Source of the DNA: Bacteroidales bacterium
GTDB lineage: Bacteria; Bacteroidota; Bacteroidia; Bacteroidales; UBA10428
Direction of reading: 5' to 3'
Assembly (NCBI GenBank): GCA_016935595.1
Contig: JAFGQQ010000223.1
Coordinates: forward strand, 1 to 18,309
Length of the DNA stretch: 18,309 bases
The position numbers and the translations under genes were made by a program. Below the pieces are notes generated by a model, which was not told the DNA's origin, ran no database searches, and saw only the letters and a list, made by a program, of their open reading frames with translations. This document shows positions 1-8,203 of the stretch, piece by piece. Position 1 is the first letter of the stretch. The number at the start of each line of letters is the position of its first letter.

Positions 1-3000
1 TGGATTGGAACTGCTCATGAAGGACTAAATATTTTTAATTACGAAAATGATAATTTCATCCGCTATTATCATGATAAAAACAATCCAGAAAGTATTAGCA
101 GCAATTTCATTATGGAAATATTCGAAGATAGTAAAGGAAATATCTGGATTGGCACAATAGGTGGCGGATTAAATAAATATGATAAAGTAAATGATGAATT
201 TATTCATTATAAACACAATACTAATGATCCATATAGTATAAATAATGACTCAATTTATTCAATTATCGAAGACCGGTATAAAGATATATGGATTGCTACT
301 GATGGGCTTGGAATTAATTTATATGATGAGAAAAATGATCGATTTATTTTTTATCCGATAAAAAATGAAATTAAAAATTATACAAATTTGTTTTTAGGAA
401 AGCAAATATATGAAGACCGTGAAGGAAATTTCTGGATAGGTACAGAAGGCAACGGTTTGTACTTTTGGAACAGGATTAAAAATGAATTTACTCATTTTCA
501 AAGCAAGCAGGGAAATAAATCAATAAATAATGATGTGATTTCGGATTTTTATGAAGATGATGATTATATATGGATATCGACAGATGGAGGCGGCATTAAT
601 TTATTTAATAAAGAAACTAAATTATTTTCTTATTGCAATTATGATTTCAAACAAGCAAACGGTTTAAGTAGCCATGCTATACTCGATATGTATAAAGATA
701 ATGAAAATAATTTATGGATAGGAACCTATACAGAAGGTGTTAACATTTATAATCCGATTATAAATCAATTTAATTACTATAGTGAAAAGAATGACAAACA
801 TGGCTTAAGTCATAAATCTGTTCTTTCATTATGTGAGGATTCATATGGAAATATCTGGATAGGAACTGACGGAGGGGGAATTAATATTTTTGATCCAAAA
901 TCAAATACTTTCAAATATCTTAAAAATAAGGATGAAATAAATTCGGTTTCAGGAGATGCAATTACTGCAATACTTGAAGATAGAAACAAAAATATGTGGA
1001 TTGGCACATTCAAACAAGGCCTTAATTTTTATAACAGGAAAACCAATCAATTTACACATTTTAAGCATAATCAAAAAGATAAAAATTCCATAAGCGGTAA
1101 TGATATCTGGGATATTATTGAAACCAAAAGCGGAAAAATTATAATCGCTATATTGGGCGCCGGTATTGATATTTATGATCAGGAAACAAACACATTTAAA
1201 CACTATTGTCCCGATCCTGATAATCCGAATAGTTTATCCAATAGGTCTGTGATAAATATTTATGAAGATTCAAAAAACAATATATGGATTTGTTCCGAAG
1301 AAGGCAAAGGCTTAGATGTATTAAATCTAAATACAGATTCTTTTAAACTATTTATACATGATGAAAAAAATTCAAAAAGTATTAGTTCAAATGACATAAA
1401 TTCAATAATTGAAGATATTAATGGAAATTTATGGATTGGAAGCAGATGGGATGGTTTAAATTTATTTAACAGAGAAACAGAAGAATTTGCTCATTTTACG
1501 GTTAAAAATGGCTTACCTGATAACAATATCAGGGGTTTAGCTATTGATAAGCAAGGATTTTTATGGATAAGTACAATAAAAGGAATTTCAAAATTCGATT
1601 ATGGTAATCATAAATTTATAAATTATACTTATGGTGAGGGTATTTTAAATAATGAATTTTATTATAATTCTGCTTTAACAACAAAGAACGGTAAAATATT
1701 TTTTGGAGGGAATAATGGATTAATTTCCTTTGATCCCAAAAATATGATAAATAAAGTAAACGGACCGGAAGTAATTATTAATGGAATTACCATATTTAAC
1801 CAGACCGGCAAAAGGAACTATGCCAATTCCTCAATAAAACAAAACATTGCCAATAAAAAAGAAATAAAAATCAAACCAAAACAAAATACATTTATTATCG
1901 AATTTACAGCATTCGATTATCTGAATCCTAGTGAAATAAAATATGCATATAGGATGGACGGTTATGATCCCGATGAATTGGGATGGATATATACAGATGC
2001 CTCTCAGCGTTTTGTAACTTATACAAACTTGCCAGGAGGCGAATACATTTTTAAAGTAAAAGCTGCAAATAGTGATGGAATATGGAACGAAACAGGCACT
2101 AATTTAAAATTTATTGTCATTCCTCCATTTATTAAAACCATTTATTTCTATTTAATACTAATCATGCTTTTTATTTCCACGATATATCTATTTGTAAGAT
2201 ATAGAGTTAATCGATTAGAAAATATAACTAAAACTTTAGAAAAAAAAGTAAAATTGCGAACAGCTGAAATTGAAAATCAAAAAAGCGAGATTGAAGCGCA
2301 AAAAGATGAAATAGAACTTCAAAAACAAGCATTAATTGTACAAAAGGAAAAAATTGAAAAACAAAACATACTTCTTCAGGAACAACATGAGGAATTGGAA
2401 AAGCTTGTTCAGGAAAGGACAAAAGATCTGGAAGAAGCAAAAAATAAAGCAGAAGAATCGGATAAATTAAAAACTGCCTTTTTAACTAATTTATCGCATG
2501 AAGTAAGAACTCCAATGAATGCCATTATAGGTTTTTCGGGCTTATTATCTGATCCGGAAATTACTGAAGAGCAAAGAATTGAATTTATAAACCACATTAC
2601 CCACAACAGTTTGTCATTATTACACATGATAGATGATATAATTGATGTTTCGAAAATAGATTCCAAAACGATTGAAATTTCTAAAAACGAATGTTCTTTA
2701 AATGTAATATTGGTTGATCTATTTTCAACATATATCAATTATAAAACCGAAATAGGCAAAAATCATATTGATTTAAGATTAAATAATCCTTTAAAAAACG
2801 AAAATATAAAGCCTTATACAGATGCATACCGCTTGAGGCAAATTTTTTCCCACTTATTGAATAATGCTTTTAAATATACCGATGAGGGCTACATTGAATT
2901 TGGAGTCAAACAAGATGATAATAAATTAATATTTTTTGTAAAAGACACAGGTATTGGAATACCTGAAGATAAAAAAACTCTTATTTTTGATCGTTTCACA

Positions 3001-3570
3001 AAATTCGACGAAGATACAAGCCGGCAATTTAGGGGTACCGGCATTGGCTTAACTCTCTCAAAGAAATTATCAAACTTATTAGGAGGAGATTTATGGGTTG
3101 AAACCGAACAAAATGTAGGATCGGTATTTTACTTTTCTTTGCCATATATTCCTAAAAAAGAGACTAAAGAAATATTTTCAGTCGATTGGAGCAAAAAGAC
3201 TATTTTAGTTGCTGAAGATGAACAAGAAAATTTTATTTTGCTACAAAATATTCTGAATAAAACAAATGCAAATATTTTATTGGCGAAGAACGGAGAAGAA
3301 GCTCTTCAATTGGTAAAAGATAAAAAAAATATAGATATTATTTTAATGGATTTAAGAATGCCGGTAATGGATGGTATTGAATCAGCTAAAGAAATCAAAA
3401 AAATAAATAAAAATATCCCAATTATTGGTATTACAGCTTATACATATTCTATTGATAAGGAAAAATTATTGGATTCCGGTTTTTCCGAAATAGTTACAAA
3501 ACCTCTTAAATCGAACCAGTTTATATCTTTTCTTATGAATTATTTAAACGATAATGAGAAATCGAAATAA
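1..3570 (+). CDS. Hybrid two-component sensor kinase with periplasmic propeller, 5'-partial
   Basis: The frame is open from base 1; the first internal ATG (112) lies inside a propeller repeat, so the true start is off-window. 1189 residues are visible. Thirteen Reg_prop-like blades with the pattern (I/L)WIGT..GG(I/L)N.(F/Y) run to about residue 600. A Y_Y_Y domain (about 623-710), one membrane helix (about 710-735) and a long Gln/Lys/Glu coiled coil (about 739-823) follow. HisKA has the phospho-acceptor H833 in LSHEVRTP; HATPase_c has N954/N955, DTGIGIP (D982) and GTGIGL (1012-1017). The receiver has E1072/D1073, phospho-acceptor D1117, T1145 and K1167. The protein ends right after the receiver, so the AraC-type DNA-binding domain of classical HTCS regulators is absent. 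Such proteins sense a periplasmic ligand, often a glycan, and phosphorylate themselves; here the output must pass to another protein. Architecture is certain, ligand unknown. Confidence 0.93.
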   Translation, partial: WIGTAHEGLNIFNYENDNFIRYYHDKNNPESISSNFIMEIFEDSKGNIWIGTIGGGLNKYDKVNDEFIHYKHNTNDPYSINNDSIYSIIEDRYKDIWIATDGLGINLYDEKNDRFIFYPIKNEIKNYTNLFLGKQIYEDREGNFWIGTEGNGLYFWNRIKNEFTHFQSKQGNKSINNDVISDFYEDDDYIWISTDGGGINLFNKETKLFSYCNYDFKQANGLSSHAILDMYKDNENNLWIGTYTEGVNIYNPIINQFNYYSEKNDKHGLSHKSVLSLCEDSYGNIWIGTDGGGINIFDPKSNTFKYLKNKDEINSVSGDAITAILEDRNKNMWIGTFKQGLNFYNRKTNQFTHFKHNQKDKNSISGNDIWDIIETKSGKIIIAILGAGIDIYDQETNTFKHYCPDPDNPNSLSNRSVINIYEDSKNNIWICSEEGKGLDVLNLNTDSFKLFIHDEKNSKSISSNDINSIIEDINGNLWIGSRWDGLNLFNRETEEFAHFTVKNGLPDNNIRGLAIDKQGFLWISTIKGISKFDYGNHKFINYTYGEGILNNEFYYNSALTTKNGKIFFGGNNGLISFDPKNMINKVNGPEVIINGITIFNQTGKRNYANSSIKQNIANKKEIKIKPKQNTFIIEFTAFDYLNPSEIKYAYRMDGYDPDELGWIYTDASQRFVTYTNLPGGEYIFKVKAANSDGIWNETGTNLKFIVIPPFIKTIYFYLILIMLFISTIYLFVRYRVNRLENITKTLEKKVKLRTAEIENQKSEIEAQKDEIELQKQALIVQKEKIEKQNILLQEQHEELEKLVQERTKDLEEAKNKAEESDKLKTAFLTNLSHEVRTPMNAIIGFSGLLSDPEITEEQRIEFINHITHNSLSLLHMIDDIIDVSKIDSKTIEISKNECSLNVILVDLFSTYINYKTEIGKNHIDLRLNNPLKNENIKPYTDAYRLRQIFSHLLNNAFKYTDEGYIEFGVKQDDNKLIFFVKDTGIGIPEDKKTLIFDRFTKFDEDTSRQFRGTGIGLTLSKKLSNLLGGDLWVETEQNVGSVFYFSLPYIPKKETKEIFSVDWSKKTILVAEDEQENFILLQNILNKTNANILLAKNGEEALQLVKDKKNIDIILMDLRMPVMDGIESAKEIKKINKNIPIIGITAYTYSIDKEKLLDSGFSEIVTKPLKSNQFISFLMNYLNDNEKSK

Positions 3571-3579
3571 AATAAATAG

Positions 3580-5403
3580 TTAAGCAAACATTTGCAAATC
3601 GTATAATTTTTTATAAATACCTTTTTTCTTTAAAAGTTCTGAATGTTTGCCCCTTTCAACAATTTCGCCTTCATGCAGCACAATAATTTCATCGGCATTT
3701 TTAACAGTTGATAGCCTGTGAGCTATAACAATTGAAGTCCGGTTTTCCATTAATCGGTATAACGCATCCTGCACAAGCCTTTCCGATTCGGTGTCCAAGG
3801 CGGAGGTTGCTTCATCAAGAATTAAAATAGGTGGATTTTTTAATACAGCCCTGGCAATGCTTAACCTTTGTCTTTGCCCACCCGATAATTTACTGCCACT
3901 ATCACCAATATTAGAATAATATTCATTTGGCATTTGAACTATAAATTCATGTGCATTGGCAACCTTAGCTGCCTCTATAACATGCTTTTCGGTAGCACCA
4001 TTGTATCCGAAAGCAATGTTATTAAATACTGTGTCGTTAAACAAAATAGACTGTTGCGTAACAATGCCCATTAAATTTCTTAAATCTTTCAATTTTATAT
4101 CTTTAATTGAAATATCATCAATTAATATATCTCCTTCATCAACATCAATTAACCGGGGTAATAAATCAGCCAGTGTAGATTTTCCTGCACCTGATTGTCC
4201 AACCAGCGCTATAGTTTTACCTTTCTCAATAGTTAAATTAATATTTTTTAATACAATATCTTCCTCATATTTAAAATATACATTTTTATAAACTATCGAA
4301 TATTTAAATTCATTAAAAGAAACTGAAGATGGTTTATCCTTGATTGTGATCTCTGCTTTTAATACTTTATTAATCCTGTCAACCGATGCCATACCTTTTT
4401 GAACATTATATACTGCAGTTGAAAAAGATTTAGCCGGGTTAATAATTAAATAAAACACCAACAGGAAGAAAATCAATATTTCGGCTGTGAGATTCGAACT
4501 TTGACTTAATACAAGATTGCTGCCGTAAAACAAAATTGCAATCATAACAATTGTACCCAAAAACTCGCTTAACGGACTTGCAAGAGCACGCCTCCTCGAT
4601 ATTTTGACTAATATTTTTGAATATAAATTATTTGTGTTTTCAAAATTTTTAGTTATTCTTTCCTCATTATTAAAAGCTTTAATAATACGAAGTCCGCTAA
4701 TTGTTTCTTCTATGATTGATAAAATAAATCCCAGTTTACGCTGTCCGCGCAATGATGTTTTTCTAAGGTTTTTTCCGATCCTGCCTATGATATATCCGCT
4801 TACTGGTAAAAGTACTAATACAAATAGTGTCAATTTAAAGTTAGTTGTGAATAATACAATAATATAAAAAAGAATCATAATGGGATCTTTAATTAATGTC
4901 TCTAAAGTGCTCACAATCGACACCTCAATTTCCTGAACATCGGCTGTAATACGGGAAATAATATCACCTTTTCTTTCATCAGAATAATATGAGATTGGAA
5001 GATTTACAACTTTTCCGTAAAGCTTGTTTCTAATGTCTTTTACAATTCCTGTTCGTACAGGAGCTAAATAGAATAAAGAAAAATATCTTGATGCAGTTTT
5101 TATTAAAGTCAATATTATAATTAAAACACATAAAAATAGCAAGGCTAAACTTTCGCCATAAACAAGTATAATTTTACTTAAATAAAAATACATGAAGTCA
5201 AGAAAGTAATCTACTGACAGGCTAAATTCAGGTAGCTCAGTGACAAGTGATTTGGTTTTGAAGAGAATTCCAAGAAATGGAATCATCATTGTAACTGAAA
5301 ACAAATTGAAAATGATAAAAATAAAATTAAATAGGATGCTTAATATTGCCTGTACCTTATAGGGTATAATATATCCGAAAACCTGCTTAAAGAAAACCTT
5401 CAT
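3580..5403 (-). CDS. ABC exporter, fused membrane and ATPase domains, MsbA-like
   Basis: 607 residues, the usual length of a half-transporter that works as a homodimer in the inner membrane. The N-terminal 320 or so residues are hydrophobic with several membrane helices (first about 16-38) and match the type I exporter fold (ABC_membrane). The ATPase domain has Walker A GQSGAGKST (402-410, K408), signature LSGGQ (506-510), Walker B ILILDE (D530, E531) and H-loop H562, so it looks catalytically intact. The family includes MsbA, which flips lipid A-core across the inner membrane, and also drug and peptide exporters; lipid export is the best guess for a single such gene beside housekeeping genes, but the substrate is not shown by the sequence. 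It lies 88 nt downstream of purB on the same strand with its own candidate promoter, and converges on the sensor kinase gene with only 9 nt between stops. Confidence 0.9.
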   Translation of the reverse strand: MKVFFKQVFGYIIPYKVQAILSILFNFIFIIFNLFSVTMMIPFLGILFKTKSLVTELPEFSLSVDYFLDFMYFYLSKIILVYGESLALLFLCVLIIILTLIKTASRYFSLFYLAPVRTGIVKDIRNKLYGKVVNLPISYYSDERKGDIISRITADVQEIEVSIVSTLETLIKDPIMILFYIIVLFTTNFKLTLFVLVLLPVSGYIIGRIGKNLRKTSLRGQRKLGFILSIIEETISGLRIIKAFNNEERITKNFENTNNLYSKILVKISRRRALASPLSEFLGTIVMIAILFYGSNLVLSQSSNLTAEILIFFLLVFYLIINPAKSFSTAVYNVQKGMASVDRINKVLKAEITIKDKPSSVSFNEFKYSIVYKNVYFKYEEDIVLKNINLTIEKGKTIALVGQSGAGKSTLADLLPRLIDVDEGDILIDDISIKDIKLKDLRNLMGIVTQQSILFNDTVFNNIAFGYNGATEKHVIEAAKVANAHEFIVQMPNEYYSNIGDSGSKLSGGQRQRLSIARAVLKNPPILILDEATSALDTESERLVQDALYRLMENRTSIVIAHRLSTVKNADEIIVLHEGEIVERGKHSELLKKKGIYKKLYDLQMFA

Positions 5404-5426
5404 TAAATTTATTATTAAAATAACAC

Positions 5427-5434
5427 CAAAAGTA
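5427..5434 (-). promoter_or_regulatory. Candidate -7 box for the ABC exporter
   Basis: On the minus strand this reads TACTTTTG, a full match to the Bacteroidetes -7 consensus TAnnTTTG, about 24 nt before the exporter start codon. I see no clear TTTG -33 element at the expected distance; an 8-nt palindrome GTTCGAAC (5447-5454) sits between. If active, the exporter can be transcribed separately from purB. Confidence 0.4.
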
Positions 5435-5491
5435 TAAAATAATAACGTTCGAACACTAAAAATATTGAGGTATTAATGATTTAGGAAAATA

Positions 5492-6835
5492 CTATATTCC
5501 TGTATAATTAAATGGTGTAATTTGCTTTAATTCTTTTTTTAATTTTTCTGAAACATTCAACTTATCAATAAATTCATCAAACACCTTTTTATCAATACAT
5601 TTATTTGTCCTTGTAAGGTCTTTTATTATTTCATATGGATTTTCAAAACCTTCACGACGTAGCAGGGTTTGCAAACCTTCGGTAATTACAATCCAGTTTT
5701 TTTCTAAATCTTTATCTATTTTTTCTTTATTTATTATAAGCTTATCCAAACCTTTTAATATTGATTTTATTGAAATAACCGTATGTGCAATTGGAACACC
5801 TATATTCCTTAACACTGTTGAATCAGTTAAATCACGTTGCAAACGGGATACAGGAAGTTTTGCTGAAAGATGTTCGAAAATTGCATTGGCTAATCCAAGG
5901 TTTCCCTCTGCATTCTCAAAATCAATTGGATTAACTTTATGTGGCATGGTTGATGAACCCACTTCTCCTTTTTTTATTTTCTGTTTGAAGTATTCCAGAG
6001 ATATATATGTCCAAATATCCCGGCAAAGATCAATTAAAATCGTATTTATTCTTTTTAAATTATCAAAAATAGCGCCCAAATTATCATAATGTTCAATCTG
6101 GGTTGTGGTTTTAGACCTGTCTAAGCCAAATGTTTCATTAACCAGTTTATCCGCAAATTCAATCCAATTAATCTCAGGATAAGCCACACAATGGGCATTG
6201 AAGTTACCAGTTGCTCCTCCAAATTTAGCCGAACATGGTATTGCTTTTAATAAATCGAGTTGTTTTACAATTCTTTCTTGAAACACCTTAATTTCTTTCC
6301 CTAGTTTGGTTGGAGAAGCTGGTTGTCCATGGGTATGAGCAAGCATAGGTATTTCAGCCCAGTCAATTATTAACGAATTTAATTTATCAAGTATTTTATC
6401 AATAAGCGGATGATAAACCATATTCATGGCATCCCGAAGCGAACAAGGAATAGCTGTATTGGTTATATCTTGAGATGTTAAGGCAAAATGCACAAATTCT
6501 CTATATTTTGCCAATCCAAGTGTATCGAATTTTTCCTTGATAAAATATTCGACTGATTTAACATCGTGGTTTGTAATTTTTTCAATCTCTTTAACTCTTT
6601 CCGCATCCTTAATAGTGAAATCTTGATATATTTTTTGTAATTCAATAAAAATTGAATCATCAATCTCTTTTAATTCGGGAAGCGGTATTTTACAAAGCGC
6701 AATGAAATATTCAATTTCGATTAAAACACGATATTTAATTAAACCATATTCTGAAAAAAAAACATCAAGTTCATCAACCTTGTTCCTGTAACGACCATCA
6801 ACAGGTGAAATAGCAGTTAAATTATTTAATTCCAT
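5492..6835 (-). CDS. purB: Adenylosuccinate lyase
   Basis: 447 residues, closely following the E. coli-type PurB (456 residues) from the first residues onward (MELNNLTAISPVDGRY). The enzyme acts twice in purine synthesis: it removes fumarate from SAICAR to give AICAR, and from adenylosuccinate to give AMP. Seen in the sequence: the THGQPASPTK segment with H169, which aligns with the catalytic acid of the family, and the flexible-loop signature SSTMPHKVNP with S294/S295 and H299. The protein is cytoplasmic and active as a homotetramer in known members. It is not in a purine operon here; the downstream neighbour is the ABC exporter. The start codon at 6833-6835 gives the family's usual N-terminus, and no Shine-Dalgarno sequence precedes it, as is normal in this phylum. 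Confidence 0.97.
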   Translation of the reverse strand: MELNNLTAISPVDGRYRNKVDELDVFFSEYGLIKYRVLIEIEYFIALCKIPLPELKEIDDSIFIELQKIYQDFTIKDAERVKEIEKITNHDVKSVEYFIKEKFDTLGLAKYREFVHFALTSQDITNTAIPCSLRDAMNMVYHPLIDKILDKLNSLIIDWAEIPMLAHTHGQPASPTKLGKEIKVFQERIVKQLDLLKAIPCSAKFGGATGNFNAHCVAYPEINWIEFADKLVNETFGLDRSKTTTQIEHYDNLGAIFDNLKRINTILIDLCRDIWTYISLEYFKQKIKKGEVGSSTMPHKVNPIDFENAEGNLGLANAIFEHLSAKLPVSRLQRDLTDSTVLRNIGVPIAHTVISIKSILKGLDKLIINKEKIDKDLEKNWIVITEGLQTLLRREGFENPYEIIKDLTRTNKCIDKKVFDEFIDKLNVSEKLKKELKQITPFNYTGI

Positions 6836-6856
6836 AATTTATTATTTAGTAAGAAA

Positions 6857-6890
6857 CAAAGTTAAAAAAATTTAGTCAAGGCATATCAAA
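6857..6890 (-). promoter_or_regulatory. Candidate purB promoter
   Basis: On the minus strand, TTTG (6890-6887) is followed after 22 nt by TAACTTTG (6864-6857), matching the Bacteroidetes -33/-7 pattern. The -7 box ends 21 nt before the purB start codon, so the untranslated leader would be very short. Found by eye; no expression evidence. Confidence 0.5.
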
Positions 6891-6950
6891 AAGGAGCATT
6901 TTTGGATTAAAAGCATGATAATCTTATTTAAAAATCTATTGACAATAATG

Positions 6951-7339
6951 TGTCGTTCCTGCGGAACTCATATTTATTATTTATAGAAATTTTACCATAC
7001 TTTCGAACCTGCGGTTCTTTGTTATTTAATTTATCTATCACTAAGATTAAACAAGAGCAAAAGTTTGGCTATTATTTCACCTTAAGAAATATTAACAATA
7101 ATTCTCTTCATATATTATTATTCAATAATTAGGTAATTTCTATTTAGCAACTGATTTACTGTCGTCCATATGGGAATTTTACAAAAAGGAAACTTTTTAA
7201 TTACCTTACTTCCGTCCCTCCGGGACTATATAATCTTAAGAATTAATTTTATCTTTAAAATAAGCACCATAGGTGCGACAGTATGGTAACATTTACTTAC
7301 ATAATTGTTCTCCAGCTCCGTAGGAGCGAAAGTATGACG
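6951..7339. repeat. Cluster of six short palindromic units with matched variable arms
   Basis: Five units have a perfect 5-bp stem around a 3-nt centre: GTTCC-TGC-GGAAC (6955-6967), GAACC-TGC-GGTTC (7005-7017), GTCCC-TCC-GGGAC (7214-7226), GCACC-ATA-GGTGC (7264-7276) and GCTCC-GTA-GGAGC (7315-7327). A sixth, at 7164-7176, is degenerate around CCATATGG. The inner CC/GG is constant and the outer three pairs change together. A conserved tail abuts one side: (C)CATACTTTC or TACTGTC, clear at 6994-7004, 7157-7163 and 7207-7213, and on the reverse strand at 7277-7286 and 7328-7335. The first four units face one way, the last two the other. Spacers are AT-rich and unrelated. This occupies most of the 586-nt purB-mqnA gap, which has no credible gene. 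They resemble REP-type elements, but no transposase is present here. Confidence 0.75.
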
Positions 7340-7379
7340 ATTAGATAATCAATTCTATAATTTCATCTTAAAATATTAT

Positions 7380-7387
7380 TAGTTTTG
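7380..7387 (+). promoter_or_regulatory. Candidate -7 box for mqnA
   Basis: TAGTTTTG matches TAnnTTTG and ends 34 nt before the mqnA start codon, giving a leader of roughly 25-30 nt. It lies just downstream of the palindromic-unit cluster. No convincing -33 element was seen, so this is a moderate call. Confidence 0.42.
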
Positions 7388-7421
7388 TACTTTAATTAAA
7401 AAACAAATCATAAATCCTGTA

Positions 7422-8171
7422 ATGGATAAAATAAAAGTATCAGCAGTTTCTTTCATTAACACATACCCTTTTATTTATGGACTTGAAAACACATCTATAA
7501 TTGATAAGATCATATTATCTACTGATACTCCTTCTGATTGTGCCAAAAAACTTATAAATAACGAAGCAGATATCGGTTTAATCCCCATAGCAGAAATAAA
7601 AAAACTTAATTATTCAGAAATTATTTCTGATTATTGTATTGCTTCAGATAATAAAGCAAGATCTGTAATTCTTATTAGCAATCAACCCATTCATAAAATA
7701 AAAACAATTTATCTTGATAATCAATCAGAAACCTCAAATAACCTGGTTAAAATATTATCTAAAAACTTTTGGAAAACTAATCCTGAATTTAAAAACTCCA
7801 CAGAAGGATATGAATTAATGAATTTTGACATAAATTCTGCAGCCGTATTAATTGGGGACAGGACTTTTAAAATACAAAATGAATATCCTTATATATATGA
7901 TTTGGCTGAAGAATGGAATAAATATACAAACCTGCCCTTTGTATTTGCATGTTGGGTAGCAAACAAACAATTACCTGATAATTTTAAGCAGAAATTTATT
8001 AAAGGATTAGAATACGGTATAAATCATATAACCAAAATAATTGAAATTAATTACAAGGGAGTTAAAATTATTAAGAATATCGAAAAATACTATTTCGGTA
8101 ATATGAATTATCATTTAGACGAAAAAAAAAGAAAAGCCATGAGGCTTTTCTTTGATTATTTGGAAAAATAA
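7422..8171 (+). CDS. mqnA: Chorismate dehydratase (futalosine menaquinone pathway)
   Basis: 249 residues, a usual length for MqnA (VitK2_biosynth family, a periplasmic-binding-protein-like fold used as an enzyme). MqnA dehydrates chorismate to 3-[(1-carboxyvinyl)oxy]benzoate, the first step of the futalosine route to menaquinone. Family landmarks are visible in order: VSAVSFINTYPFIYGL near the N-terminus (S..N..P...GL motif), DTPSDCAKKLINNEADIGLIPIAEI (about 32-56), AVLIGD in the middle, and the C-terminal EEWNKYTNLPFVFACWVA segment. There is no signal peptide, fitting a cytoplasmic enzyme. Other mqn genes are not in this window, so the pathway must be scattered in this genome. The last codons overlap an intrinsic terminator hairpin that serves the convergent susD. 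Codon and base use match the AT-rich surroundings. Confidence 0.88.
   Translation: MDKIKVSAVSFINTYPFIYGLENTSIIDKIILSTDTPSDCAKKLINNEADIGLIPIAEIKKLNYSEIISDYCIASDNKARSVILISNQPIHKIKTIYLDNQSETSNNLVKILSKNFWKTNPEFKNSTEGYELMNFDINSAAVLIGDRTFKIQNEYPYIYDLAEEWNKYTNLPFVFACWVANKQLPDNFKQKFIKGLEYGINHITKIIEINYKGVKIIKNIEKYYFGNMNYHLDEKKRKAMRLFFDYLEK
8122..8153 (-). terminator. Intrinsic terminator for susC-susD, inside the 3' end of mqnA
   Basis: An 11-bp perfect stem pairs 8128-8138 with 8143-8153 around a 4-nt loop (8139-8142). Read on the minus strand, the stem runs into a stretch of T that continues to 8122, the form of a rho-independent terminator, about 50 nt past the susD stop codon. On the plus strand it is inside the mqnA reading frame (residues KKRKAMRLFFD), with a T-rich right arm, so it may also act for mqnA. 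Confidence 0.68.
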
Positions 8172-8203
8172 ATTTGATAATAAATTAAAATTAAATTATT
8201 TAG

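Noticed and set aside
112..114. ATG 112 as the start of the sensor kinase
   Set aside because: The frame is open to base 1 and the upstream codons encode a further propeller blade (WIGT..EGLNIF), so 112 is internal.
3584..3595. GCAAACATTTGC hairpin between the convergent sensor kinase and exporter genes
   Set aside because: Only five pairs around a 2-nt loop, inside the exporter's last codons, with no T run; too weak for a terminator call.
5447..5454. GTTCGAAC palindrome as an operator for the ABC exporter
   Set aside because: An 8-nt palindrome without flanking symmetry is expected by chance; position near the promoter alone is not enough.
6950..7132. 60-codon ORF in the purB-mqnA gap
   Set aside because: It begins inside one palindromic unit and runs through another; the translation resembles no family and the same kind of frame arises wherever these units occur.
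6951..7339. CRISPR array
   Set aside because: The repeated units differ in sequence, are only 13 nt plus a short tail, occur in both orientations and have irregular spacing.
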